From contig CP136061.1 in NCBI GenBank assembly GCA_032622095.1, positions 214,984,373-215,048,372 on the forward strand: a stretch of 64,000 nucleotides of DNA, written 5' to 3'. Shown piece by piece: positions 1 to 8,664 of the stretch. The notes under the pieces are model-generated. The model ran no database searches and was not told the DNA's origin. It was given only the letters and a program-made list of their open reading frames with translations. The translations under genes were made by a program, and so were the position numbers. The DNA comes from Siphonodentalium dalli. Taxonomy: Eukaryota; Mollusca; Scaphopoda; Gadilida; Siphonodentaliidae. Numbering within the stretch: position 1 is the stretch's first letter; each line of letters starts with the position of its first letter.

Positions 1-492
1 GATGATGGAAAGAAAAACATGGACGTTTAAAGCGACGACTTAATGAAGATACTGGGCATCAGCGATAAACTAAAGAGAGATTCAACAACTATTTTTTTGC
101 CGAAACCACAGTCCTTGACAACCTGTCTCTTCCAATCCTGAATCCCAATTTTTATAAATACTATTGTAACCACTTCCGGGTCAAATGTACTTTTGTTGTT
201 TCTACCGCGAATTTGTTGATGTTTTCTTATCATATTCTGTGTTTTTATTATATTATTCAATAAACAAATATCATCTCGTCTGTTGTATGTGATCAGCATA
301 GTCACTGACTATTGATTTAGCGTGTAAGCGTGCACAAGGTTGAAAACAATTATTATCAGATCGAAATGAATTCGACTAGTTGGAATTTGTGGTCACCAAA
401 TGGTCAAAATGGTTAAGTCGAACACACGGATAACTCGAAGTAAACCAACGGTCCCTTGCGATTCGACTTAATGAAGTTTAACTGTATTAATA
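1..492. other. Left edge, no gene recognised
   Basis: This stretch holds no exon that I can match to HDHD5 or any other family. A 92-codon open frame on the minus strand (27-305) resembles no family I know. Positions 365-475 contain short inverted pieces of the word TTCGACT/AGTCGAA and may be the remnant of a foldback element. Earlier HDHD5 exons should lie further left, outside the window. Confidence 0.4.
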
Positions 493-608
493 CAGTAATG
501 CCGTAAATAATCAACTCCTTAACCACAGCAGAATTATGGGTAACTTTTCAGGATTTAGTCGGAAATATGGCTTGTTGCCATTCATCGGAAAGCTCTCAGG
601 GCATTACT
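493..608. mobile_element. Family F palindromic MITE, half copy
   Basis: Family F is a near-perfect palindrome whose ends read TA|CAGTAATGCCCTAA and TTAGGGCATTACTG|TA. The CAGT start and TA target are typical of Tc1/mariner-derived MITEs. Inside are the words CCACAGCAGAATTATGGG and GGCTTGTTGCCATTCATCGG. This copy has the left arm and hairpin tip and then jumps to the last bases GGGCATTACT, so most of the right arm is deleted. Other copies are at 4050, 10007, 13882, 14636, 15374, 18545, 19201 and 19868. Confidence 0.75.
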
Positions 609-653
609 TTATCTCCCATTGATTCAATTTTATCGACATACATTCTCTTTTAA

Positions 654-859
654 CCCTTTGAGTGCCATCTAAAGTGCCAATGCATTCTCTTATATATGCG
701 AGTCGACATAGGTCGCCTCGCATATATAAGAGAATGCATTGGCCTAACAATTTTTTTTTTTACAATTTTTTACAATTTTAATAATTTATTCTTATATTCT
801 TTAACAGACTTATTTTGTAGGTTTAGGGCCGATGGGATCGGCCCCTGGCACTCAAAGGG
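654..859. mobile_element. Family C MITE (TTAA, piggyBac-like) with one hairpin core
   Basis: The element is flanked by TTAA at 650-653 and 860-863. Its ends read CCCTTTGAGTGCC and GGCACTCAAAGGG. Inside is one copy of the hairpin module (about 678-745): arms begin GCCAATGCATTCTCTTATAT and return as its complement, with a GTCGACATAGGTCGCC tip. A T/A-rich spacer with TTTTACAATTTTAATAATTT follows, then GGGCCGATGGGATCGGCCC. TTAA duplication plus a CCC start is the piggyBac signature; no transposase is present. It ends 30 bases before an HDHD5 exon. Confidence 0.75.
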
Positions 860-889
860 TTAAGTTTGTTTTTGAATATCTATTTGCAG

Positions 890-1029
890 AAAATAACAGG
901 CAGAGAATTAAAATACACAGCTTTAATTGGTAAACCCAGTGAAATTACTTATCACCATGCGGATTACCAACTGTCGTCACATGCTAAAGGCATTGGATAT
1001 GATTGTGTCAAAACTATCTATTGTATAGG
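890..1029 (+). CDS. HDHD5: HDHD5 (CECR5) penultimate coding exon
   Basis: The exon follows a TATTTGCAG acceptor and ends at GG|GTAAGT, leaving two bases of a split Gly codon. It encodes 46 residues beginning KITGRELKYTALIGKPSEIT and ending VKTIYCIG. The IGKPS segment carries the conserved HAD motif III lysine. The match to vertebrate HDHD5/CECR5 is close: GKPSE followed by a hydrophobic strand ending I-G-D-N across the splice. HDHD5 is a class IIA HAD-superfamily hydrolase, thought to be mitochondrial, with an undefined substrate. Earlier exons are not in the window. Family C MITE 654-859 sits just upstream in the same intron. Confidence 0.88.
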
Positions 1030-1508
1030 GTAAGTTAATAAAATTGGTAAGATAACTGATAAGTTATATGCACCAAATATATATCATTCCTGGTTGGTGG
1101 TAAGTAAATATTAAAAAAAAATGCTACATAAACACCCCTGGTCAAGTGGTCCTGCTAATGTGCTATGATGATTGTGGGTCCTGCTGAATTGATTTGATGC
1201 TGGTAGGGCAAACTGATGCTGTTAAGAAAAAGTACCTTTATTTTTTCTAAGGTTTAAATTTTTCGCATTGAATGGATAATCTGAATTCATATTCATTGGT
1301 GGTAATATCAACATTTCGATCTAGGGTGATCCTGGAGACTTTAGTGATGTAATTCCGTCGCTAAAGGTGACATAGCATTAATTTAGGAAGTTTGTGATAT
1401 AAAATCATTGCAAAAACCTACAAATGTCAATTGGAAAATCTCAGAATAATGTTTTTTGTGTTTAGGGTATGTAATAAATATAGAGCCTCGCTCGTGTTGA
1501 TTTTCATT
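1030..1508 (+). other. HDHD5 intron, unique part
   Basis: This is the intron between the last two HDHD5 exons, before the family E insertion. The 3' half of the region (1383-1460) is AT-rich. I see no exon, RNA gene or clear repeat in it. Confidence 0.5.
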
Positions 1509-1951
1509 CAAGTCTGAGTTTATTGTGCCTGTCATTTGCAGAATGAGGTCCCCAGAGGGTGAATTTAGTGATGCTATCCCGTATAGTGGGCTAGCAACAC
1601 CAAATTCACCCTCCAGGGACCTCATTCTGCATGGCCTCATCTGATATGGGAGATATAGACTCAGATTGGAGTTCCCAAATGGTGAATTTTGTGATGTACA
1701 CCCATTGGGAACCTCGATATTGCAATGTGTTGTCTGCCAATTTGGGGATATAGAGAAACTAAACTAAAAAAGAAAAAGAATCTATGTGAAGAAGTTTCCA
1801 TAGTAATTTGATAATAAAGAAACTTTCCAGAGAAGATGAGACCTAAACAGAATGAGGTCCCCAGTGGGTGAATTTGGTGATTAGGCCTGCTATGTGGGAT
1901 AACTTCACTAACTTCACTCCCTGGGGACCTCATTTTGCAAACTCAGGCTTG
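1509..1951. mobile_element. Family E MITE (hAT-like, double-hairpin) in HDHD5 intron
   Basis: Family E is about 440 bp. Its ends read CAAGYCTGAGTTTAGTGTGC and the complement. Each end carries a long hairpin built from CAGAATGAGGTCCCCAGAGG and TGAATTTAGTGATGCT, and the middle has a third inverted pair (GTTCCCAAATGGTGAA / CACCCATTGGGAAC). This copy is bordered by TTTTCATT and TTTTGGTT, an 8-bp target duplication with two differences. The 8-bp duplication, perfect in the copies at 5335 and 25684, points to a hAT-type mobilising transposase. No protein is encoded. Confidence 0.72.
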
Positions 1952-2058
1952 TTTTGGTTAGAGATTACCACACTTGAGCGGATTGCAGAACGATACCCCT
2001 TGAGCCTTCGATAGTGCAAACTTAATGTTAAATATCCCCTTTTCAATTTTCTTTGCAG

Positions 2059-2443
2059 CGATAATCCAGAAACAGATATCTACGGTGCCAACCTCTACAA
2101 TAGATATCTAGAAAAACGCCACCCTCAGAGAAAGGTTGTGAAAAAAGTTGCCAAAGCCTCTGATTCAACCGACATCTCTAATAATTCTGTGGATGATTTA
2201 GATTCTGTGTTTAGTGAAAACGGTGAATACCTTGATAATGAAGCTGACACGTGCCAATCGATCCTTGTATGTACTGGTGTATACCGCACTGATCGAGACT
2301 ATAGCACGTACGGCGGAAAAATGCCATCGAACCACAACCATCGTGATTTCGTAATTGACCCAGTGTTGAAGGTCCCATCCCACGTTGTGGACAACGTACT
2401 TGAGGCTGTTACATGTGTTCTTGAGCTAGAAGGATTTAAATGA
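2059..2443 (+). CDS. HDHD5: HDHD5 (CECR5) last coding exon, with stop
   Basis: The acceptor is TTTCTTTGCAG. Joining GG from the previous exon to C restores Gly, giving G-D-N-P-E-T-D-I-Y-G-A-N, which is the HAD motif IV (GDxxxxD) that binds the catalytic Mg2+ in this superfamily. After the helix NLYNRYLEKRHPQRK comes a variable acidic stretch (SVDDLDSVFSENGEYLDNEAD), quoted here as its parts SVDDLDSVFS and NEAD. The conserved tail then reads SILVCTGVYR, HNHRDF, SHVVDNVLEAV and the stop TGA at 2441-2443. Human HDHD5 has the same SILVCTGVY and SHVV blocks. The exon contributes 128 residues and completes the protein. I see no frameshift. The gene converges with ISY1, whose stop is 21 kb away. Confidence 0.9.
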
Positions 2444-2694
2444 TGTAAGCTTTAATAGCTAAAAACTGTTAACCCCCATGTATTTCCAGATGATTTAATT
2501 GTTTTTTATGTGTTTGGTATGCATGGGAGGAGTCCATCCTCTAATTCATGGGAGGAAATGTATCTAAAAATGCTCCCAGGTCTTTGCTCAAAGGCATGTA
2601 TTGGAGAGAAAATGAGGTGATTAAATCGAGGATTTTACCCAAGACACTGGTTTTTTGGAGCCCTTGTAATCAGATTGACACCTGAACACAAGGC

Positions 2695-3015
2695 GGGCCT
2701 CGGTGGCTCAGTCAGTTAGGGGTACAACTCCAAGCCGTCTCACTCTCCAGCACTGGCGATCAGGGTTCAAATCCAGATGTCTCCATCATGGGCTTTGTAG
2801 CTGAAAATCGTTATCTGGTGGAGTTGCCAGTAACTCGCCGATGGCTGGTGATTTACCGCACATACTCGACGAGTTTATCACTATAAATTATCAGCCATTG
2901 AAATAATTGTTAGATTAGCCATAAGTGTGCGGAATTCCTCCACCACTAAATCTGGCAATGTCGTGATATGGCCTTTGTTGCTGAAAGCGACATTAAATCC
3001 CAATCAATCAATCAA
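2695..3015 (+). mobile_element. tRNA-derived SINE with 13-bp target duplication
   Basis: The 5' end looks like tRNA: GCCTCGGTGGCTCAGTCAG resembles an A box and GGTTCAAATCC is a good B box about 40 bases later. A roughly 220-bp tRNA-unrelated body follows, ending CGACATTAAATCCCAATCAA with an AATC-repeat tail. The 13-base word CTGAACACAAGGC occurs at 2682-2694 and again at 3016-3028, the target-site duplication expected of LINE-mobilised retroposition. It lies downstream of HDHD5, in the same orientation. Confidence 0.82.
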
Positions 3016-3028
3016 CTGAACACAAGGC

Positions 3029-3391
3029 CAATCTGATAATGTTACTTGTTGCAATATCTATATAATTAGAGTGATGAATTTTAATGATCTTGTGTCCGAT
3101 CATAGCTATCCAATGTTTTTTTATTTAAATAGTTTCTGTTTCTTTTGAGAGCCTGTCAATTCTTTGAAGTTCAATGTTGAAGTTTTCCATTCTAAACATC
3201 TCAATTTATGCCTGATGAGCTGAGACCTGGTTGCACATCTGGGTGCTTTCACATAAAAGGTTGACTGCTTATATTACTTAAATGGACTTTATTAAAGAGA
3301 GTCCCTATCATTTATGGAAGGTAAAAACATTCTACAAGGTTGCTTTCATAATTTTATTGCCGTGATACTCTTGACATCTACCTCAACATAA
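3029..3391. other. Spacer without recognised feature
   Basis: AT-rich unique-looking sequence lies between the SINE and the hAT-like element. I see no exon or structured repeat. The last eight bases are the left target duplication of the next element. Confidence 0.4.
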
Positions 3392-3416
3392 TAGGGCTGT
3401 AACGATTCATCTTTAA

Positions 3417-3823
3417 CCCTTTGAGTGCCAGGGGCCGATCTCATCGGCCCTAATTTACGGTCTGTAAAATTGGCCCTAAAAAAAATAAAAAATAAAATTT
3501 TTGTTTTGTTTATTTTTAGATTTTTTTGTTGATTTTTTTTTGGGTATGCTTAAGCATGCTATAGCGAATTTAAAAACATACTGGATAAAACCTTAGGGGC
3601 ATGTTATAACTCAAAACTATCACCAAGTATTCATAGTAATAATTTTGATGTCCATGAAAAATGTAAGATTCCCTGGCACTAAACCTACAAAATAAGTCTG
3701 TTAAAGAATATAAGAAATAATTATTAAAATTGTAAAATAGGTCGACTCGTATAATTATATAAGAGAATGCATTGGCACAGGGTATATGGGTTGATACAAA
3801 AATCGGACCTGGCATTCAAAGGG
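3417..3823. mobile_element. Family C MITE nested in element G
   Basis: TTAA lies at 3413-3416 and 3824-3827. The ends are CCCTTTGAGTGCCAGG and CCTGGCATTCAAAGGG. Only the right half of the hairpin module survives (about 3740-3780); the left arm is missing. Beyond the TTAA, the 13-base word AACGATTCATCTT is present on both sides of the insert, longer than a plain piggyBac footprint would give. Confidence 0.72.
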
Positions 3824-4049
3824 TTAACGATTCATCTTGAATTCAATGTATCACGATACACTTTCTAACAATACGCATATCTTATCATATCGTGTCATGT
3901 GTATTGTGATACAGGGAAAGTAGTTTCCAAATATGGGCATGGGTAAAAGAGGAAAACCTAAATGTTCTCTCAAGTTTACATGTCTATTATGTGTACTTGA
4001 CAAATCTAGCGAACTATTAAAACTGAATTTTCGATAAAATTGGACCCTA

Positions 4050-4222
4050 CAGTAATGCCCTAAGTCCTTAAACACAGCAGAATTATGGGTAACTTTTCAG
4101 GATTTAGTCGGAAATTGGAGAGCTTTCCGATGAATGGCAACAAGCCATATTTCCGAACAAATCCTGAAAAGTTACCCATAATTCTGCTGTGTTTAAGGAG
4201 TCGATTACTTAGGGCATTACTG
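4050..4222. mobile_element. Family F palindromic MITE nested in element G
   Basis: Both ends are present: TA|CAGTAATGCC at the left and GGGCATTACTG|TA at the right. The arms pair over most of their length (TTATGGGTAACTTTTCAGGA against its complement), with the tip at about 4112. The left arm is shortened near the tip. Confidence 0.78.
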
Positions 4223-4509
4223 TATCTCCAGTTTTAAACATGTTGGTTCTTATAATTCAGGAGGTAAATCATTTGAGAACATTAATTTAGTGCTTCATGA
4301 TTCAATGTGTAGCGTATTGTTGGTAATGTATCGCGATTCATATCATATCATGACTAAGTGCATCGTTACAGCCCTACAACATAATAGAATAATTATTTAT
4401 TATAGAAGTTCAGCCTTGGTGTTTTACTAAAATTACTATTAATTTTGAGAATTATGAGAATTAAGTAAATAATAAATAATCTTTATGGACAAATCAGCAA
4501 ATGTTTTAA

Positions 4510-4853
4510 CCCTTACTTGACTGGAGCTTCCTGAAATTTTGCTAAACCCTGTGCCGATGCATTCTCTTACATATATGCAATTCTCTCATAGGGAGCCTTG
4601 CATATATAAGAGAATGCATTGGCCTAACAATATCTATCCTTGACCTTTTAAGCCAGTGCTTTCTCTTATATATGGGGCTCCCTATTCGCATATATAAGAA
4701 AATGCATTGACCTAACAATATTTACCTTGACCTTGTAAGCCAGTGCATTCTCTTATATATGTGAGGCTCCCTATGGGAGACTCGCATATATGAGAGAATG
4801 CACTGGTACAGGATCTTCAATGCTGCACTAACCCAGCTCCAAACATGAAAGGG
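4510..4853. mobile_element. Family A MITE with three hairpin modules
   Basis: Family A is TTAA-flanked (here 4506-4509 and 4854-4857) and ends in forms of CCCTTTCATGACGGGAGC and GCTCCCGTCATGAAAGGG. The standard copy holds two hairpin modules separated by ATATTTACCTTGACCTTGTA. This copy holds three (tips near 4595, 4670 and 4775), so the hairpin-plus-spacer unit has been duplicated inside the element. The tip here is the CTCCCTATGGGAG type, unlike the GACCTATGGTC tip of families B, C and D. Confidence 0.75.
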
Positions 4854-4971
4854 TTAATGCTCTTTTTGAGATAACATAAGCCCAATTTGGTATATAGTAT
4901 GGTAATGGTACAATGTCTGGTTTAAATGTCTGAATGCGTTCACATTATCATTGTTATATTTCTTGCTGCCG

Positions 4972-5300
4972 TACCCAGAGAGTGAATTTAGTGATGCTAT
5001 ACTGACTTGCAGAATAGCATCACTAAATTCACCTTCTGGGGACCTCATTCTGCTAGGCCTCGTCTCCTGGAAAGTATAATTATTATAAAATTAACAAGTT
5101 TTAGTTTCTCAATATCACCAAATTTTCAGCCGAAACAATACATAATCAAGGTGCACAACACAAATCTGAGTATAGTTGGTCTTCCATAGGAGAGGAGGCC
5201 ATGCGGAATGAGATCCCCCAGAGGATGAATTTAGTAATGCTAGCCCGCTGTCACTAAATTCACCCTTTTGGGACCTCGTTAAGCAAATGTCTGGCAACAT
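4972..5300. mobile_element. Family E MITE, diverged and shortened copy
   Basis: Both hairpin ends are recognisable (GTGAATTTAGTGATGCT ... GCATCACTAAATTCACC, and again at 5205-5285), with the central AGTTTCTCAATATCACCAAA segment between. The outer CAAGCCTGAG termini are missing on the left and degraded on the right (AAATGTCTGGCA). Confidence 0.65.
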
Positions 5301-5334
5301 ATTTTGAGACCTGTCAGTAGGTGATTGTGTGGTG

Positions 5335-5777
5335 CAAGCATGAGTTTACTGTGCCTGTCCTTTCAGAATGAGGTGAATTTAGTGATGCAGTGATGCTATC
5401 CCGCATAGTGTGCTAGCATAACTAAATTCACACTCTGGGGACCTCATTCTGCTTAGGCCTCATCTTCTCTGGAAAGTTTCTTTATTATCAAATTTCTATA
5501 GAAACTTCTTCACATAGATTTTATTCTTTTTTTAAATAGTTTAGTTTTTCTATATCCTCAAATTGTTTCATTGAGGTTCCCAATGGGTGTACATCACAAT
5601 ATTCACCATTTGGGAACTTCTATCTGAGTCTGTCTCCCATAGCAGATGAGGCCATGCAGAATGAGGTCCCCAGAGGGGGGATTTGGTGATGCTAGCCCAC
5701 TATGCGGGATAGCGTCACTAAATTCACCCTCTTTGGACCTCATTCTGCAAATGACAGGCACACTAAACTCGGGCTTG
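5335..5777. mobile_element. Family E MITE, complete, with perfect 8-bp target duplication
   Basis: GTGTGGTG is found at 5327-5334 and 5778-5785, directly abutting CAAGCATGAG and CTCGGGCTTG. This is the cleanest evidence that family E makes 8-bp duplications. The terminal hairpins are at about 5365-5455 and 5658-5755 and the central inverted pair is at about 5570-5625. An open frame through the right hairpin is only a by-product of the repeat. Confidence 0.82.
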
Positions 5778-5886
5778 GTGTGGTGAAGGACAATGTATAC
5801 AAGCTTTTAAATAATTTCGCAATTCTCAGCTATTACAGCCTGTCAACAATATGTTACAGTAAATACCCAACGCTCATTCCTATATA

Positions 5887-6329
5887 TGTGATCCGCCATA
5901 TCAAATCCAGTCGTAAGTCAGGATTTTTTTACCCTGTGCCAATGCATTCTCTTATATATGCGAGTCAAGCATAGGTCGCCTCGCATATATAAGAGAATGC
6001 ATTGGCCTAACATTTTTTTACAATTTTAATAATTTGTTCTTGTATTCTTTAACAATTTTATAATTTCACCCATACAGAGCCCCAGACAAACATGAGCAGA
6101 CGACACTCTTCTATATGCTTCTATATATGTGTGGGGCTCCCTGCAGGGTAATGGATGGTTTTTATTTTAAGAAACATTTATTTAAAAAAAATGATACAAA
6201 ATTGTTAGGCCAATGCATTCTCTTATATATGCGAGGCGACCTATGGTCGACTCGCATATATTAGAGAATGCATTGGCACAGGGTAAAAAAAATCCCGACT
6301 TCCGACTGGATTTGATATGGCGGGTCACA
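5887..6329. mobile_element. Family D MITE (TA-flanked) with hairpin modules
   Basis: Family D ends read TGTGATCCGCCATATCAAAT and ATTTGATATGGCGGGTCACA, with TA at 5885-5886 on the left. Just inside both ends is the word ACCCTGTGCC followed by the hairpin module also found in families A, B and C (about 5937-6005 and 6208-6280). The spacer includes TTTTACAATTTTAATAATTT, shared with family C. The second copy is 39516-39984. The termini are unrelated to the CCCTTT ends of A-C. Confidence 0.75.
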
Positions 6330-6562
6330 AATTAGCCTAACATTGAACAGTCCTATGCTCATATGACTTCCTATCCCTAGATTAATCGTAAGTGCTTACA
6401 TAGATTACTGGTTGTTTTTGGCATTTCTGGGATTGATCAACTAAATTAGGGTCTGTCACAATGGCTGGTACAAATTAAAAGCATTTCAGCCTGCCATATT
6501 AAAAGTTTCGTTAGGTTTCAATGACCTTGACAGGCCGGTTATTTCAAGGCTTGAATGTTTAA

Positions 6563-6815
6563 CCGTTTCACGACTGGAGCTTCCTGAAATTTTGCGAAAA
6601 ACCCTGTGCCAATGCATTCTCTTATATATGCAAGTCTCCCATAGGGAGCCTCACATATATAAGAGAATATATTGGCCTAACAATATATACCTTGACCTTG
6701 TAAGCCATGCATTCTCTTATATACGAGGCTCTCTATGGGAGACTCACATATATAAGAAAATGCACTGGCACACTATCTTTAATGCTGCACCAGCGCAGCT
6801 CCCGTCATGAAAGGG
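6563..6815. mobile_element. Family A MITE, two hairpins
   Basis: TTAA is at 6559-6562; the right end CCCGTCATGAAAGGG is followed by ATAT rather than TTAA, so the right target copy has decayed. Hairpins of the CTCCCTATGGGAG type are at about 6610-6675 and 6710-6770, separated by the TACCTTGACCTTGTAAGCC spacer. Confidence 0.75.
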
Positions 6816-7129
6816 ATATATAACATTTATCCAGATTTCTCTTTAACCAGGTCCCTGTTAGAAGAACTGAAAGGGTATATGTATAATGTGATCTTAATAA
6901 TTTATAGATAGAACGACACAAGTGTGTGAACTGGTTACCTTTATTGCACTTGTTTGTCGTGACTGATGGTAAAAACAAGAACCATAAGTTCAAGTTTTAC
7001 CTCGCAGCATGAAGAACGAGTACAATAATATTAACATGTTCACATAACTGTTTTGTTCTATATTTATTACACAACCTGTAATATACTGAAATTTAGGTCA
7101 ATATTGTTTTAGTAAATTGAACAAACATA
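6816..7129. other. Spacer without recognised feature
   Basis: AT-rich sequence between two MITEs. I see no exon, RNA or repeat. Confidence 0.4.
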
Positions 7130-7278
7130 GAGGATCTCACATGAGTTTCTATTTTATACGGAATTTATCAACCGAGTTCACTAAATTTGATTTGAGCCAA
7201 GGTTTACCGAGGCTCAAATAGAATTTAGTGGATGAGGTTGATAAATTACATATAAAATAGGAAGAGTTTGAGATACCT
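7130..7278. repeat. Foldback repeat (family P)
   Basis: An imperfect inverted repeat pairs CTATTTTAT...AATTTATCAAC...GATTTGAGCC with GGCTCAAAT...GTTGATAAATT...ATAAAATAG, arms of about 55 bases with the tip near 7200. A related half-copy is at 10349-10460. It is probably a MITE; I cannot fix its target site. Confidence 0.6.
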
Positions 7279-7946
7279 TTTATCACATGATCAAATAAAC
7301 GCGAAGCAACGGGAAGTATTCATCGAAAACAACAATCATAAACTGCAGCAATCGCAAGTCATTTAAAGAACGGCGTGACGTCACCACACGCGCTGATATT
7401 AAACGTGTGTCTTACCGATAATTATGAAACTGCTTTTATGGGCAATTTATGTGATTTATATAAACCATGCCTCTATAATTTAGTGAAGACTTTTTCTGTT
7501 AAAGTTGACGTCGTCAATCAGTTTGTATTGTTCAAGGACAATACAAATATTTTTTTTTAACATTTTCAAATCTTCTGTATTTTGCAAAATTAAACTACTG
7601 GGTGTGCAATAAAAACAATTATTTTAATTTCGACCTACGTCAGGCATTCAACTGGGCCTGGTAGTTTCTTGATTAGTGTTGGTATTCAACAGGGTCCAGC
7701 ATAGAGGTAAACATCAAAGATGTCTTCTCGATGAAATAGTTACTTCTCCCTCCCTCTCATTTTGCCAAGGAGAAGTGAAAGTTTGCTGCATAAAAGAACA
7801 CAATTTGCTTTTGAATTTTTCCCGTTATTGCAATAGGTCGTTAAATATATGAATGACCTTTATACGAGCATTATATGTCCCGGAAAGACGCATCATAACA
7901 AATAGAACTTAAAACACAAAAATCGTTTCAAAGGAGCCATGTCCGT
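7279..7946. other. Uncharacterised intergenic sequence
   Basis: No gene or repeat is recognised. A 61-codon open frame (7375-7560) shows no family resemblance. Confidence 0.4.
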
Positions 7947-7950
7947 TTAA

Positions 7951-8407
7951 CCCTTTACCCAACAGAACGATCCTGTGCCAATGCATTCTCTTATATATGC
8001 GAGTCGACCATAGGTCGCCTCGCATATATAAGAGAATGCATTGGCTTAACACATATTAAAAATGATAAAATTGTCAAAGAATGTAGAAAAATATTATAAG
8101 AATTGTTAAAAAATGTAAGAAAAAATTCTAAAATTGTTAAAGAATGTAAGAAAAAATGGTAAAAAGTTTTAAAAAAAGATTTTTTTTAGGCCAATGCATT
8201 CTCTTATATATGCGAGGCGACCTATGGTCGACTCGCATATATAAGAGAATGCATTGGCACAGGGCATAACTGTAACCATCACAATGTGGTCAATGAACCG
8301 GTTCCAATGATATCCATATTTGTATGGTGTTATTGAGACAGACCGAAGATATTTTAGGCTGTTGAAGCTTTATTTGGGCGTTTTTGGCCGGTTTGTTGGG
8401 TAAAGGG
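7951..8407. mobile_element. Family B MITE (TTAA) with two hairpin modules
   Basis: Family B ends read CCCTTTACCCAACAGAACG and GTTTGTTGGGTAAAGGG with TTAA at 7947-7950 and 8408-8411. Hairpin modules with GTCGACCATAGGTCGCC tips lie at about 7977-8044 and 8190-8262. The spacer is built from AAAATTGTTAAAGAATGTAAG repeats, quoted here as the unit GTTAAAGAATGTAAG. Beyond the second hairpin is a unique arm with ACCGGTTCCAATGATATCC. Its right TTAA is shared with the next element. Confidence 0.8.
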
Positions 8408-8411
8408 TTAA

Positions 8412-8660
8412 CCCTAAGGTTCAAGACTGGAGGTGCGCTGGTGCATTATTAAAGACCCTGTGCCAGTGCATTCTCTTATATATGAGTCCCCCATAGGGAA
8501 CCTCACATATATAAGAGAATGCACTGGCTTATATGGTCAAGGTAAATATTGTTAGGCCAATGCATTCTCTTATATATGCGAGGTGCCCTATGGGCGACTC
8601 CTGTATATGCATTGGCACAGGGTTTCCGCAAAAAATCAAGAAGCTCCAGTCATCAAAGGG
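8412..8660. mobile_element. Family A MITE (reverse), sharing TTAA with both neighbours
   Basis: The left end CCCTAAGGTTCAAGACTGG and right end CCAGTCATCAAAGGG are diverged family A termini. TTAA 8408-8411 is also the right flank of family B copy 7951-8407, and TTAA 8661-8664 is also the left flank of family H copy 8665-9964. Two hairpins are present; the right arm of the second has lost several bases (CTCCTGTATATGCATTGG). Confidence 0.75.
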
Positions 8661-8664
8661 TTAA

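Larger units (their letters stand above)
3392..4376. mobile_element. Element G, non-autonomous hAT-like, host of two nested MITEs
   Basis: Ends read TAGGGCTGTAACGAT and ATCGTTACAGCCCTA, and both flanks carry CAACATAA (3384-3391 and 4377-4384), a perfect 8-bp duplication as made by hAT transposases. Inside are TCACGATACA / TATCGCGATTCA words near each end. The family C copy 3417-3823 and the family F copy 4050-4222 have inserted into it, so G is the oldest of the three. No coding capacity is seen. Confidence 0.82.

Noticed and set aside
27-305. 92-codon minus-strand frame at the left edge
   Set aside because: No recognisable family, no splice or conservation evidence; length is within chance for this composition.
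2695-2770. Functional tRNA gene
   Set aside because: A- and B-box words are present, but no cloverleaf with paired acceptor stem can be drawn and the sequence continues into a SINE body with a target duplication.
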